From the NCBI RefSeq assembly GCF_003627215.1, contig NZ_CP032677.1:2113501-2177500 (forward strand): DNA of 64,000 nucleotides, in the 5' to 3' direction. How positions within the stretch are numbered: position 1 is the first letter of the stretch; each line of letters opens with the position of its first letter. A program made the position numbers and the translations under genes. This stretch comes from Pseudomonas sp. Leaf58. Lineage in GTDB: Bacteria; Pseudomonadota; Gammaproteobacteria; Pseudomonadales; Pseudomonadaceae. Positions 52,233 to 61,639 of the stretch are shown piece after piece. Below the pieces are notes generated by a model. It was not told the origin of the DNA. It was given only the letters and a program-made list of their open reading frames with translations, and did no database searches.

Positions 52233-55200
52233 ATGATTCAAGCAGCCTCGATGGACCAGCGAAGCTTCCGCAAACTATTGGGCCGCAACATTGGCCTGCC
52301 CCTGGGGGTTGGGCTGTTGGGCGCCGTAGCCTTCGTCGCGGTGATCAATTACTTGCTCTCGGCCATGCAGTGGGTCGAGCACACCGACCAGGTGATCGGC
52401 AATGCCAACGAGACGGTCAAACTCTCGATCGACATGGAAACTGGCATGCGCGGCTTCCTGATCACCGGCGACGAGCGGTTTCTCGACCCCTACGAGGTGG
52501 CCAAGCCGCGCATCCTCGGTAGCCTGCAAAGCTTGCGGGGCATGGTCGAGGACAACCCGCAGCAGGTTGAGCGCATCGACCGCTTGATCGCGCTGCAACA
52601 GGCCTGGAACACGTTTGGCAGCGAGATGATCGCCCAGCGCCGCAGCGATGGCGACTATCGCGCCTCGATCGGCAATGGCCGGGGCAAGCGCCTGACCGAT
52701 GAGATCCGCAAGGAGTTCGACGGCCTGATCGGCACCGAGCAACAGCTGCGTATGGCCCGCAATGAACGGGTCAGTAGCGTTACCATCACCATCATGTCGG
52801 CGTTCGTGTTGTTCATCGTTGGCCTCAGCGCCATGCTGGCCTACCTGGGGCGGCGTGACTTGTTGGCGCTGTCGGGTAGTTACGATGAAAACCTTCAGGC
52901 CCAGCAGCGCGCGGCCGAGCGGCTGGAGCACCAGGCCTGGTTACGCAACGGCCAGACGCAACTGGCCGAACAGGTGCTGGGCCAACTGACCCTGCCCATG
53001 CTCGGCGACAACATCCTGCGCTTCTTTGCCGGTTACGTGGGCAGTGTGGTGGGTGCACTGTACGTGCGTGACGAGCACGGCCGCCTGGTGCGCGTGGCCA
53101 GCTATGGCCTGGATGCTGAGGAACAGGCCCGCGAGCAGGTGCTGGGCGACCATGTGGGCTTGCTGGCTCAGGCCGTGCGCGAGGCGCGGTTACTGCGCCT
53201 GGACGACTTGCCTGAAAGCTACTTCCACCTAAGCTCCGGCTTGGGCCGCGGCCTGCCGCGCAGTGCCATGTTGACACCGGCCAGCCATGACGGGCTGGTT
53301 AACGGCGTGCTGGAGCTGGGCTTCCTGCGGCCATTGCAGGCGCGCGACGAGGAACTGCTGCAGCGGCTCAGTGACAACATCGGTATCTCCATCGAAAGCG
53401 CTCGCTACCGCCAGCGTCTGCAGGAAGTGCTGGCCGAAACCCAGCAGTTGAATGAAGAGCTGCAAGTGCAGCAAGAAGAGCTTAAAACCGCCAACGAAGA
53501 GCTCGAAGAGCAATCGCGCGTGCTCAAGGAGTCCCAGGCCCACCTGGAAACCCAGCAGGCGGAACTGGAGCAGACCAACGAGCAGTTGTCCGAGCGCACC
53601 GAGGCGCTTGACCGCAAGAACGACGAACTGATCCAGGCTCAGACAGAGCTGCAAGCGCGTGCCGACGATCTGCAGCGTTCGAGCAAGTACAAGTCGGAGT
53701 TCCTCGCCAATATGTCTCACGAGTTGCGCACGCCGCTGAACAGCTCGCTGATCCTGGCCAAGCTGCTGGCGGAGAACGGTGAAGGCAACCTCAGCGACGA
53801 GCAGGTCAAGTTCGCCGAATCCATTTACTCGGCCGGCAACGACTTGCTCAACCTGATCAATGACATTCTCGACATCGCCAAGGTGGAGGCCGGCAAGCTC
53901 GAAGTGCGCCCCGAAACCACCCAGTTGGAGCGCCTGGTCGAAGGCCTGCGTGGCATGTTCGAGCCGTTGGCCGGGCAAAAGGGCCTGGCCTTCCAGGTGG
54001 CTGCCGAAGCGCAGGTGCCGGCCACCCTGTACACCGACCGCCAGCGCCTGGAGCAGATCCTCAAGAACCTGCTGTCCAACGCTATCAAGTTCACCGAGCG
54101 CGGCCAGGTCAGCCTGAACATTGGTTACCAGCCCGGCACCGGCATCGTCTTTGCCGTGCGCGACAGCGGCATCGGCATTGCTGCCGACCAGCAGCAGGCG
54201 ATCTTCGGTGCCTTCCACCAGGTCGATGGCACCAGCAATCGCCGTTATGGCGGCACCGGCCTGGGGTTGTCTATTTCCCGCGACCTGGCACACCTTCTGG
54301 GTGGGCAGATCAGCGTTGACAGCAGCCCTGGCCAAGGCAGCGTGTTCAGCTTGATCCTGCCTGAGCGCTATGAGCGTGCAGGGCCGGACATCGAGCCGCT
54401 CAGCCTGCGCCCGGCGGTCGATACCCTGCCACCGGCCCCGCAGGTGCCGGTGGCGGCGGCGCCAAAACGCCCGGCCCCGGCATTTGCCGACGACCGCGAG
54501 CGCGCGCCGTTCGGCAACCGCTGCATCCTGGTGATCGAGGACGAACCTAACTTCGCCCGCATCCTGTTCGACCTGGCCCATGAACTGGGTTACAGCTGTT
54601 TGGTGGCGCAAGGTGCCGACGAGGGCTTCGAGCTGGCCGCCCAGTACATCCCCGATGCCATCCTGCTCGACATGCGCCTGCCTGACCATTCCGGCCTGAC
54701 GGTACTGCAGCGCCTGAAGGAGCAGGCCAGCACCCGGCACATCCCGGTGCACATCATTTCCGTAGAAGACCGGGTCGAGGCTGCCATGCACATGGGCGCT
54801 GTCGGCTATGCGGTCAAGCCCACCAGCCGCGAAGAACTGAAGGGCGTGTTCGCCCGCCTGGAAGCCAAGCTGACGCAGAAGCTCAAGCACATCCTGCTGG
54901 TGGAAGACGACGACCTGCAGCGCGAAAGCATTGCCCGCCTGATCGGCGACGACGATGTCGAGATCACCGCCGTGGCCATGGCCCAGGACGCCCTGGCCCT
55001 GCTGCGTGAGAACATCTACGACTGCATGATCATCGACCTCAAGCTGCCGGACATGCTCGGCAACGAGCTGCTCAAGCGCATGACCGCCGAGGATATTCGC
55101 GCCTTCCCGCCGGTGATCGTGTATACCGGGCGCAACCTGACCCGCGAAGAAGAAGCCGACCTGCTCAAGTACTCGCGCTCGATCATCATCAAGGGCGCGC

Positions 55201-55700
55201 GCTCGCCAGAGCGCCTGCTTGACGAAGTGACGCTGTTCTTGCACAAGGTCGAGTCACAGCTGTCCCATGAGCGCCAGCGCATGCTCAAGACCGCGCGCAG
55301 CCGCGACAAAGTGTTCGAGGGCCGCAAGGTACTGTTGGTGGACGACGATGTGCGCAACATCTTCGCCCTGACCAGCGCACTGGAGCACAAGGGCGCGATC
55401 GTCGAGATCGGCCGCAACGGCCGCGAGGCCATCGAGCGCCTGGAGCAGCATGACGACATCGACCTGGTGCTGATGGACGTGATGATGCCGGAAATGGACG
55501 GCTTCGAGGCCACCCGGCTGATCCGCCAGCAACCGCGCTGGCGCAAGCTGCCGATCATCGCTGTGACCGCCAAGGCGATGAAGGATGACCAGCAGCGTTG
55601 CTTGCAGGCCGGCGCCAATGATTACCTGGCCAAACCGATCGACCTGGACCGCTTGTTCTCGCTGATCCGTGTGTGGCTGCCGCAACTGGAGCGAATTTGA
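52233..55700 (+). CDS. CHASE3 hybrid sensor kinase with three receiver domains
   Basis: About 1155 residues. Membrane spans at about 21-44 and 186-207 enclose a CHASE3 periplasmic sensor (TGMRGFLITGDERFLDPY). A GAF-like domain (about 245-385), a long coiled coil (about 400-480), HisKA with SHELRTPLNSS (His near 496), HATPase (NLLSNAIKFT, GTGLGLSIS) and three receivers (about 766-880, 887-1005, 1031-1150) follow; the receiver Asp residues lie in LLDMRLPD, IIDLKLPD and LMDVMMPEMDG. The start is chosen at ATG 52233; ATG 52251 is possible. Confidence 0.92.
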   Translation: MIQAASMDQRSFRKLLGRNIGLPLGVGLLGAVAFVAVINYLLSAMQWVEHTDQVIGNANETVKLSIDMETGMRGFLITGDERFLDPYEVAKPRILGSLQSLRGMVEDNPQQVERIDRLIALQQAWNTFGSEMIAQRRSDGDYRASIGNGRGKRLTDEIRKEFDGLIGTEQQLRMARNERVSSVTITIMSAFVLFIVGLSAMLAYLGRRDLLALSGSYDENLQAQQRAAERLEHQAWLRNGQTQLAEQVLGQLTLPMLGDNILRFFAGYVGSVVGALYVRDEHGRLVRVASYGLDAEEQAREQVLGDHVGLLAQAVREARLLRLDDLPESYFHLSSGLGRGLPRSAMLTPASHDGLVNGVLELGFLRPLQARDEELLQRLSDNIGISIESARYRQRLQEVLAETQQLNEELQVQQEELKTANEELEEQSRVLKESQAHLETQQAELEQTNEQLSERTEALDRKNDELIQAQTELQARADDLQRSSKYKSEFLANMSHELRTPLNSSLILAKLLAENGEGNLSDEQVKFAESIYSAGNDLLNLINDILDIAKVEAGKLEVRPETTQLERLVEGLRGMFEPLAGQKGLAFQVAAEAQVPATLYTDRQRLEQILKNLLSNAIKFTERGQVSLNIGYQPGTGIVFAVRDSGIGIAADQQQAIFGAFHQVDGTSNRRYGGTGLGLSISRDLAHLLGGQISVDSSPGQGSVFSLILPERYERAGPDIEPLSLRPAVDTLPPAPQVPVAAAPKRPAPAFADDRERAPFGNRCILVIEDEPNFARILFDLAHELGYSCLVAQGADEGFELAAQYIPDAILLDMRLPDHSGLTVLQRLKEQASTRHIPVHIISVEDRVEAAMHMGAVGYAVKPTSREELKGVFARLEAKLTQKLKHILLVEDDDLQRESIARLIGDDDVEITAVAMAQDALALLRENIYDCMIIDLKLPDMLGNELLKRMTAEDIRAFPPVIVYTGRNLTREEEADLLKYSRSIIIKGARSPERLLDEVTLFLHKVESQLSHERQRMLKTARSRDKVFEGRKVLLVDDDVRNIFALTSALEHKGAIVEIGRNGREAIERLEQHDDIDLVLMDVMMPEMDGFEATRLIRQQPRWRKLPIIAVTAKAMKDDQQRCLQAGANDYLAKPIDLDRLFSLIRVWLPQLERI

Positions 55701-56518
55701 CTAGCGAACGTAACACCGACATCGAAATCCGCTTGCTGATCGAGGCCATCTACCTCAAGTACAGCTACGATTTCCGCAACTATTCCGGCGCGTCGATCAA
55801 GCGCCGGATCCTGCATGCGCTGCGCCAGTTCGACTGCCTGACGGTGTCGGCACTGCAGGAGCGCGTGCTGCACGACCCGGGCATGTTCATGCAGTTGCTG
55901 CAATACCTGACGATCCCGGTCAGTGAGATGTTCCGCGACCCAGGGCACTACCTGGCGCTGCGCAACGAGGTGGTGCCGCTGCTGCGCACCTGGCCGTCGA
56001 TCAAGGTGTGGATTGCCGGCTGCAGCACGGGCGAGGAGGTGTATTCGATGGCTATCCTGCTGCGCGAGGAGGGCCTGCTGGAGCGCACCATCATTTACGC
56101 CACCGACATCAACCCGCACTCGCTGGACAAGGCCAAGCAGGGTATCTATTCGACGCAGAGCATGCGCGAATACGCCGAGAACTACCGCCTAGCCGGCGGG
56201 CGCCGGGACTTTTCCGAGTACTACACGGCGGCCTATGGCAACGCCATCATGGACAGCACCCTGCGCGACAACGTGACCTTCGCCGACCACAGCCTGGCCA
56301 CCGACAGCGTGTTTTCCGAAACCCAGCTGGTGTCGTGCCGCAACGTGCTCATCTACTTCAACAAGGCCCTGCAGGACCGTGCTCTGGGCCTGTTCCATGA
56401 GTCGCTGTGCCACCGCGGCTTCCTGGTGCTGGGGAGCAAGGAGTCGGTGGATTTTTCCGCCTACAGCGGGCGTTTCGAGCCGCTGGTCAAGCCCGAACGG
56501 ATCTACCGCAAATCATGA
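55697..56518 (+). CDS. CheR-type protein-glutamate methyltransferase
   Basis: 273 residues from TTG 55697, which overlaps the kinase stop (TTGA) with GGAG ahead. The SAM site WIAGCSTGEEVYS, the ATDINPHSLDKAKQG segment and the CRNVLIYFN motif are all normal for CheR. No TPR extension. With the CheB-like gene that follows, it forms a methylation pair outside a chemotaxis operon; the target may be the CHASE3 kinase's coiled coil. Confidence 0.92.
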   Translation: MTSERNTDIEIRLLIEAIYLKYSYDFRNYSGASIKRRILHALRQFDCLTVSALQERVLHDPGMFMQLLQYLTIPVSEMFRDPGHYLALRNEVVPLLRTWPSIKVWIAGCSTGEEVYSMAILLREEGLLERTIIYATDINPHSLDKAKQGIYSTQSMREYAENYRLAGGRRDFSEYYTAAYGNAIMDSTLRDNVTFADHSLATDSVFSETQLVSCRNVLIYFNKALQDRALGLFHESLCHRGFLVLGSKESVDFSAYSGRFEPLVKPERIYRKS

Positions 56519-57090
56519 ACGGCGTGCGCGCGGTGGTGATCGGCGCCTCGGCGGGCGGGGTGACAGCGTTGTTCACGGTGCTGGGCGCCTTGCCGGCCAA
56601 CTTCGCCATCCCGGTGGTCTGTGTGCTGCACTTGCCGGATGGCCGCCACAGCCAACTGGCCGAAGTGCTGCAGCGGCGCCTGCATCGGCCAGTGTGCGAG
56701 GCGTGCGACAAGCAACCGCTGGGCGCGGGGCACATTTACGTGGCGGGCCCGGGTTACCACCTGTCGGTGGAACGCGATTTCACCCTGTCGCTCAGCCAGG
56801 AGCCGCCGGTGCATTTTTCCCGGCCGGCGATCGATTACCTGTTCATGTCGGCTGCCGACGCCTACGGTACCGGCCTGCTTGGCGTGCTGCTCACCGGTGC
56901 CAATGAAGACGGAGCCCAAGGGCTTGCCTATATCAAGAACAGCGGCGGCCGGACCATCGTCCAGGACCCTCGCGACGCACAGGTGGCGCTGATGCCGGAG
57001 GCCGCCCTGGCCCTGCACCAGCCCGACCATATTCTTACTCTGAGTGGCATCGAGCAGTTGCTCGCCGCCCTGGAACCCAGCGCATGCTAA
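56515..57090 (+). CDS. CheB-type methylesterase domain protein without receiver
   Basis: 191 residues, only the catalytic half of CheB. The Ser of GASAGGV, the His in VLHLPDGRHS and the Asp in GANEDGAQGL complete the triad. No N-terminal receiver exists, so it is not directly phospho-activated. Its ATG overlaps the cheR stop (ATGA), and it overlaps the next kinase by seven bases. Confidence 0.9.
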   Translation: MNGVRAVVIGASAGGVTALFTVLGALPANFAIPVVCVLHLPDGRHSQLAEVLQRRLHRPVCEACDKQPLGAGHIYVAGPGYHLSVERDFTLSLSQEPPVHFSRPAIDYLFMSAADAYGTGLLGVLLTGANEDGAQGLAYIKNSGGRTIVQDPRDAQVALMPEAALALHQPDHILTLSGIEQLLAALEPSAC

Positions 57091-58310
57091 GCCACACCAT
57101 CGCCAAACTGCTGATCGTCGATGATCTGCCGGAAAACCTGCTGGCCCTCGACGCCCTGATCCAGGGTGACGACCGCGAGGTACACCAGGCCCAGTCGGCC
57201 GAGGCGGCGTTGTCGCTGTTGCTCGAGCACGAATTTGCCCTGGCTATCCTCGACGTGCAGATGCCGGGCATGAACGGTTTCGAGTTGGCCGAGCTGATGC
57301 GCGGCACGGAGAAGACCCGCAACATCCCCATCGTCTTCGTCACCGCCGCCGGGCGCGAAATGAACTACGCCTTCAAAGGGTATGAGAGCGGTGCGGTGGA
57401 CTTCCTGTACAAGCCGCTCGACACCCTGGCGGTGAAGAGCAAGGTGTCGGTGTTCGTTGACCTGTACCGCCAGCGCAAAGTGCTCGACCGCCAGTTGCAG
57501 GCGTTGGAGCGCAGCCGGCAGGAGCAGGAGGCGTTGCTGGCCCAGTTGCAAGCGGCGCGTGCAGACCTGGAGCATGCGGTGCGCATGCGCGATGACTTCA
57601 TGTCGATCGTTTCGCACGAGGTGCGCACCCCGCTCAATGGCCTGATCCTGGAAACCCAACTGCGCAAACTGCACCTGGCGCGCGGTAACCTCGCCGCCTT
57701 CAGCGGCGATAAGCTGCAGGCCATGGTCGAGCGCGACGAGCGGCAGATCAACAGCCTGATCCACCTGGTCGAAGACATGCTCGATGTGTCGCGCATCCGT
57801 ACCGGCAAGTTGTCGCTGCGGCCCAAGGCATTTGACCTGAGCCAGCTGGTGCGTGGCCTGGTGGAGAACTTCGCCGCCCAGGCGAAAGCGCTGGAAACCC
57901 ATATCGAATTGCAGCGCTGTGAGCCACTGCAGGGTGAGTGGGATGAATTCCGCATTGAGCAAGTGCTGGCCAACCTGTTGTCCAATGCCCTGCGCTATGG
58001 TGAGCGCAAACCGGTGCAGGTACGGGTGTTCGAGCAGGCGGGCCTGGCATGCGTGCAGGTGCAGGACCAGGGTATTGGCATTAGCGTGGCCAACCAGCAG
58101 CGTATCTTCCAGCAGTTCGAGCGGGTCGCCGCCCAGCAGGCCAGTGGCGGTTTGGGCCTGGGGCTGTACATATCGGAGCAGATCGTCCAGGCCCATGGCG
58201 GGCGCATACTGGTCGAGAGTGAGGAGGGCAAGGGCGCCACCTTCACGTTGCAATTGCCACTGGCAACCTACGAACAACAAAACGACCAGGCGCGAGCAAC
58301 CTCTGTTTGA
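57084..58310 (+). CDS. Response regulator/histidine kinase hybrid (REC-HisKA-HATPase)
   Basis: 408 residues: receiver 1-125 (LIVDDLPENLLALD, Asp in AILDVQMPGMNG, Lys in YKPLDTL), a coiled-coil linker, HisKA with SHEVRTPLNG near 175, and HATPase (NLLSNALRYG, GGLGLGLYISE). No membrane segment. Reading a phosphoryl signal from the upstream hybrid kinase and passing it on is likely. Confidence 0.92.
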   Translation: MLSHTIAKLLIVDDLPENLLALDALIQGDDREVHQAQSAEAALSLLLEHEFALAILDVQMPGMNGFELAELMRGTEKTRNIPIVFVTAAGREMNYAFKGYESGAVDFLYKPLDTLAVKSKVSVFVDLYRQRKVLDRQLQALERSRQEQEALLAQLQAARADLEHAVRMRDDFMSIVSHEVRTPLNGLILETQLRKLHLARGNLAAFSGDKLQAMVERDERQINSLIHLVEDMLDVSRIRTGKLSLRPKAFDLSQLVRGLVENFAAQAKALETHIELQRCEPLQGEWDEFRIEQVLANLLSNALRYGERKPVQVRVFEQAGLACVQVQDQGIGISVANQQRIFQQFERVAAQQASGGLGLGLYISEQIVQAHGGRILVESEEGKGATFTLQLPLATYEQQNDQARATSV

Positions 58311-58354
58311 GCCTGGGGTCTGATGGCCAACTGTAAGTATTTCAAGGCGTTAAC

Positions 58355-58732
58355 ATGAGTGAAGATGCACAAGATGTGGTGTTGGTCGTCGAGGACGAAC
58401 CGGCGATTCGCATGATTCTGCGGGATTACCTGGCGGGTGAGGGCTACCACGTGCTGGTGGCCGAAGATGGCGAGCAGGCGTTCGCGATCCTGGCGAGCAA
58501 GCCGCATCTGGACCTGATGGTGACGGACTACCGCTTGCCCGGGGGTATCACCGGGGTGGAGATTGCTGAGCCGGCAGTGAAGCTGCGGCCGGACCTGAAA
58601 GTGATCTTCATCAGCGGCTACCCGGCGGAGATTCTCGAATCCGGCAGCCCGATCACCCGCAAGGCACCGATCCTGGCCAAGCCATTCGACCTGGATACCT
58701 TGCACGAGCAGATCCAGGCACTTCTGCGTTAG
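58355..58732 (+). CDS. Single-domain response regulator
   Basis: 125 residues, a lone receiver: VVEDEPAIRMILRDYL, Asp in LMVTDYRLPGG, switch Ser in FISGYPAE and Lys in ILAKPFDLDTL. Last gene of the signalling cluster; its partner is presumably one of the two kinases. Confidence 0.9.
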   Translation: MSEDAQDVVLVVEDEPAIRMILRDYLAGEGYHVLVAEDGEQAFAILASKPHLDLMVTDYRLPGGITGVEIAEPAVKLRPDLKVIFISGYPAEILESGSPITRKAPILAKPFDLDTLHEQIQALLR

Positions 58733-58735
58733 CCT

Positions 58736-58828
58736 GCACCGGCCCTTTCGCGGGTAAACCCGCTCCTACAAACCTTGAGGTCTGCACAGCACCTGTAGGA
58801 GCGGGTTTACCCGCGAAGAGGCCGGACA
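58736..58828. repeat. REP pair forming a long hairpin
   Basis: CGGCCCTTTCGCGGGTAAAC and, inverted, GTTTACCCGCGAAGAGGCCG enclose about 25 bp between two convergent genes. Confidence 0.9.
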
Positions 58829-58830
58829 GA

Positions 58831-59412
58831 CTAGCGCAGCGTGCGTTCGAGCCCACCCACCAGCATGCTCTCCATCAACCCCAGCCCCTGTTCCTCGGGC
58901 AGCGCCTTCAACATCCCCGGCAACTGGTTCAGCAGCGTCGCCACCACATGCGCCGTGGCTACCAAGGCCTCGCCCTGCAACTTCGCCTGCGGCGCGATCA
59001 ACCTCAGCAAGCCGGCCTCATAGCGCGCGCGCAGCAAGGCCAGGCGCGCCCGCTGCTGGTCGCTCAAGCAGCAAAAATCCCGCTCCGCCAGGCGAAACTG
59101 CAGCGGTCGCTCGGCATGCAGCTGCCAGTGCGCGGCAATCAGGCAGTTCAAGGCCGAAGCCCCGCGGGCCATGGCCCGACGGCCCTGGTCCAGGGTGGCC
59201 TGCAACTCCTCGTACAACTCCTCGATCAAGTCGTACAGCAAGTCCTGCTTACTGGGGAAGTGGTGGTACAGCGAGCCGGCGGTCAGCCCTACGTGGGCTG
59301 CCAGCTCGCGCATGCTGACCTGGCCAAAGCCCTTTTCGGCAAACAGCGCCATGGCCCGGTCACGTCGCTCTTCAAAGTTTGCACAGCGCATCGCGGCATT
59401 GACCGGGGGCAT
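58831..59412 (-). CDS. TetR-family transcriptional regulator
   Basis: 193 residues. The helix-turn-helix lies at about 26-55 (FGQVSMRELAAHVGLTAGSLYHHFPSK). It is the last gene of a likely thiolase, dehydrogenase, TetR transcript (12-bp gap to the dehydrogenase), so it probably controls that fatty-acid or hydroxyacid operon. Confidence 0.9.
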   Translation of the reverse strand: MPPVNAAMRCANFEERRDRAMALFAEKGFGQVSMRELAAHVGLTAGSLYHHFPSKQDLLYDLIEELYEELQATLDQGRRAMARGASALNCLIAAHWQLHAERPLQFRLAERDFCCLSDQQRARLALLRARYEAGLLRLIAPQAKLQGEALVATAHVVATLLNQLPGMLKALPEEQGLGLMESMLVGGLERTLR

Positions 59413-59424
59413 GGCGTTCGCTCC

Positions 59425-60273
59425 TCAGTAGGTGAAGAAACCGCGGCCGCTCTTGCGCCCCAGCCAACCGGCTGCGACCATTTCTTTGAGCAGCGGGGCA
59501 GGGCGGTACTTGCTGTCGCTGAAGCCTTCATGGAAGGCCTCCATGATTGCCAACAGCGTGTCCAGGCCAATCAGATCGGCCAAGGCCAGCGGGCCGATCG
59601 GCTGGTTGCAACCCAGGCGCATGCCGGTGTCGATGTCCTCGGCACTGGCCAGGCCTTCCTGGCGCACGAAGATCGCTTCGTTGATCATCGGCACTAGGAT
59701 GCGGTTGACCACGAAGCCCGGGCGGTTGCCAGCGGTGATCGGGGTTTTGCCGACCTTTTCGGTCACTACCAGCGCCTGGGCATAGGTGCTGTCGCTGGTT
59801 TGCAGGCCGCGAATGATCTCGACCAGCGCCATCATCGGTACCGGGTTGAAGAAGTGCACACCAATGAAACGCTCGGGGTGCTCGATGCTGGTGGCCAGCT
59901 GGGTGACCGACAGCGACGAGGTGTTGGTGGCGATCAGGCAGTCGGCGGCGACGTTGGCGGCCACCTGCTGCAGGATGCGCTGCTTGAGCTGCAGGTTTTC
60001 GGTGGCCGCTTCGATCACCAGCTGCGCGCTGCTGAGCTGGGTATAGTCGGTGCTGGTGCGGATACGCGTTTTCGCGGCCGCAGCCTTGTCCGCCTCGAGG
60101 GTGCCTTTGCTGACCTGGCGCTCGAGGTTCTTGCTCAAGGTGGCCACGCCGCGCTCCAGCGCCGCCTCGGAAACGTCCACCAGCAGCACCTGGTAGCCGG
60201 CCACCGCACAAACCTGGGCAATGCCGTTGCCCATGGTGCCGGCGCCGATCACGGCAATGTGTTCAATGCTCAT
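59425..60273 (-). CDS. 3-hydroxyacyl-CoA (3-hydroxybutyryl-CoA) dehydrogenase
   Basis: 282 residues: NAD site IAVIGAGTMGNGIAQVCA at the N-terminus, catalytic His in FIGVHFFNPVPMM and Glu nearby in LVEIIRG, and the C-terminal domain with GRKSGRGFFTY. Interconverts acetoacetyl-CoA-type ketoacyl and L-3-hydroxyacyl-CoA. ATG 60273 is at the Rossmann start. Paired with the thiolase 13 bp upstream. Confidence 0.92.
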   Translation of the reverse strand: MSIEHIAVIGAGTMGNGIAQVCAVAGYQVLLVDVSEAALERGVATLSKNLERQVSKGTLEADKAAAAKTRIRTSTDYTQLSSAQLVIEAATENLQLKQRILQQVAANVAADCLIATNTSSLSVTQLATSIEHPERFIGVHFFNPVPMMALVEIIRGLQTSDSTYAQALVVTEKVGKTPITAGNRPGFVVNRILVPMINEAIFVRQEGLASAEDIDTGMRLGCNQPIGPLALADLIGLDTLLAIMEAFHEGFSDSKYRPAPLLKEMVAAGWLGRKSGRGFFTY

Positions 60274-60286
60274 GTGTCTGGCTCCC

Positions 60287-61471
60287 TTAGACGCGCTCGA
60301 AGACCACGGCGATGCCTTGGCCGCCGCCAATGCACATGGTGGCCAGGGCGTAGCGGCCCTGGATGCGCTGCAGTTCATGGATGGCCTTGGTGGCAATGAT
60401 CGCGCCGGTGGCGCCCACCGGGTGGCCCAGGGAAATACCCGAGCCGTTGGGGTTGACCTTTTCCGGGTCGAAGCCCAGTTCGCGGGCGACGGCGCAGGCC
60501 TGGGCGGCGAAGGCTTCGTTGGACTCGATGACGTCCAGGTCCTGCACCGTCAGGCCGGTCTTTTCCAGCACCTTGCGGGTGGCCGGGATCGGGCCCAGGC
60601 CCATCAACTCCGGCTCGACGCCGGCATGGGCGTAGCCCACCAGGCGCGCCAGCGGCTTCAGGCCCAGGCGGCGCACGGCGTCGCCGCTGGCCAGCACCAG
60701 GCCGGCGGCACCATCGTTGATGCCACTGGCGTTGCCAGCGGTAACGGTGCCGTCTTTTTTGAACACGGTCTTCATGCCGGCCAGTTGCTCGGCGGTCACG
60801 TCACCCCGTACATGCTCGTCGACGCTGAACTGCACGCTGCCCTTGCGGGTTTTCAGCTCCAGCGGGACGATCTGGCTGGCGAAGCGGCCTTCGGCAATGG
60901 CACGGGCAGCGCGGCGTTGGCTGGTCAGGGCCAGTTCGTCCTGCATTTCGCGGGTAATGCCATGTTTGGCCGAGACGTTCTCGGCAGTGATGCCCATGTG
61001 GAAGTGCTGGAACGGGTCGTGCAGCACACCGACGGTGTAGTCGATACCTTGCAGGTCACCCATGCGCGCCCCCCAGCGTGCCTGCGGCAGCAGGTACGGG
61101 CCACGGCTCATGGATTCGGCGCCAGCCGCCACGGCCACGTCGGCGTCCCCCAGCAGCAGGCACTGGGCCGCCGAGACGATGGCCTGCAGGCCCGAACCGC
61201 ACAGGCGGTTGACGTTGAACGCCGGGGTTTCCTTGGGGATGCCGGCATTCATCGCTGCCACTCGAGCCAGGTAGGCGTCGCGTGCCTCGGTGGGGATCAC
61301 CGTGCCCATCACCAAGTGGCCGATTTGCTCGGCGGCCACGCCCGAACGCTCGATGGCGGCACGGATCACGGCGCTGGCGAGGTCGGCCAGCGGCAGGTCC
61401 TTGAGGGAACCGCCAAAGCCACCAATGGCTGAACGGACGGCACTGACGACGTAGATTTCTGCGTTGCTCAT
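60287..61471 (-). CDS. Acetyl-CoA acetyltransferase (thiolase)
   Basis: 394 residues of a biosynthetic-type thiolase. The nucleophile Cys is in NRLCGSGLQA, His in NPNGSGISLGHPVGATGA and the second Cys in ATMCIGGGQG. Condenses or cleaves acetoacetyl-CoA or longer ketoacyl-CoA (BktB-like). First gene of the thiolase-dehydrogenase-TetR unit; divergent from an AraC regulator. ATG 61471 follows GGAG. Confidence 0.92.
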   Translation of the reverse strand: MSNAEIYVVSAVRSAIGGFGGSLKDLPLADLASAVIRAAIERSGVAAEQIGHLVMGTVIPTEARDAYLARVAAMNAGIPKETPAFNVNRLCGSGLQAIVSAAQCLLLGDADVAVAAGAESMSRGPYLLPQARWGARMGDLQGIDYTVGVLHDPFQHFHMGITAENVSAKHGITREMQDELALTSQRRAARAIAEGRFASQIVPLELKTRKGSVQFSVDEHVRGDVTAEQLAGMKTVFKKDGTVTAGNASGINDGAAGLVLASGDAVRRLGLKPLARLVGYAHAGVEPELMGLGPIPATRKVLEKTGLTVQDLDVIESNEAFAAQACAVARELGFDPEKVNPNGSGISLGHPVGATGAIIATKAIHELQRIQGRYALATMCIGGGQGIAVVFERV

Positions 61472-61639
61472 AAGGGCTCCGATTGCGAAGTCATGGCGGG
61501 ACCGGGCCTGGCTCTGCGAGAATGGCCGGCGATCCCGGAGTGGGACCGAGTCTAGGCAAAGGCTCTGTTGCAGCCTATGCCGGAACTGTTCAATCAACTT
61601 GGCACTTTTTGCCACTCAGCATAGACAGCGAAAACCGCC

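Noticed and set aside
53229..55244. 671-codon minus-strand frame opposite the hybrid kinase
   Set aside because: The plus strand encodes complete kinase and receiver motifs throughout; the antisense frame is compositional.
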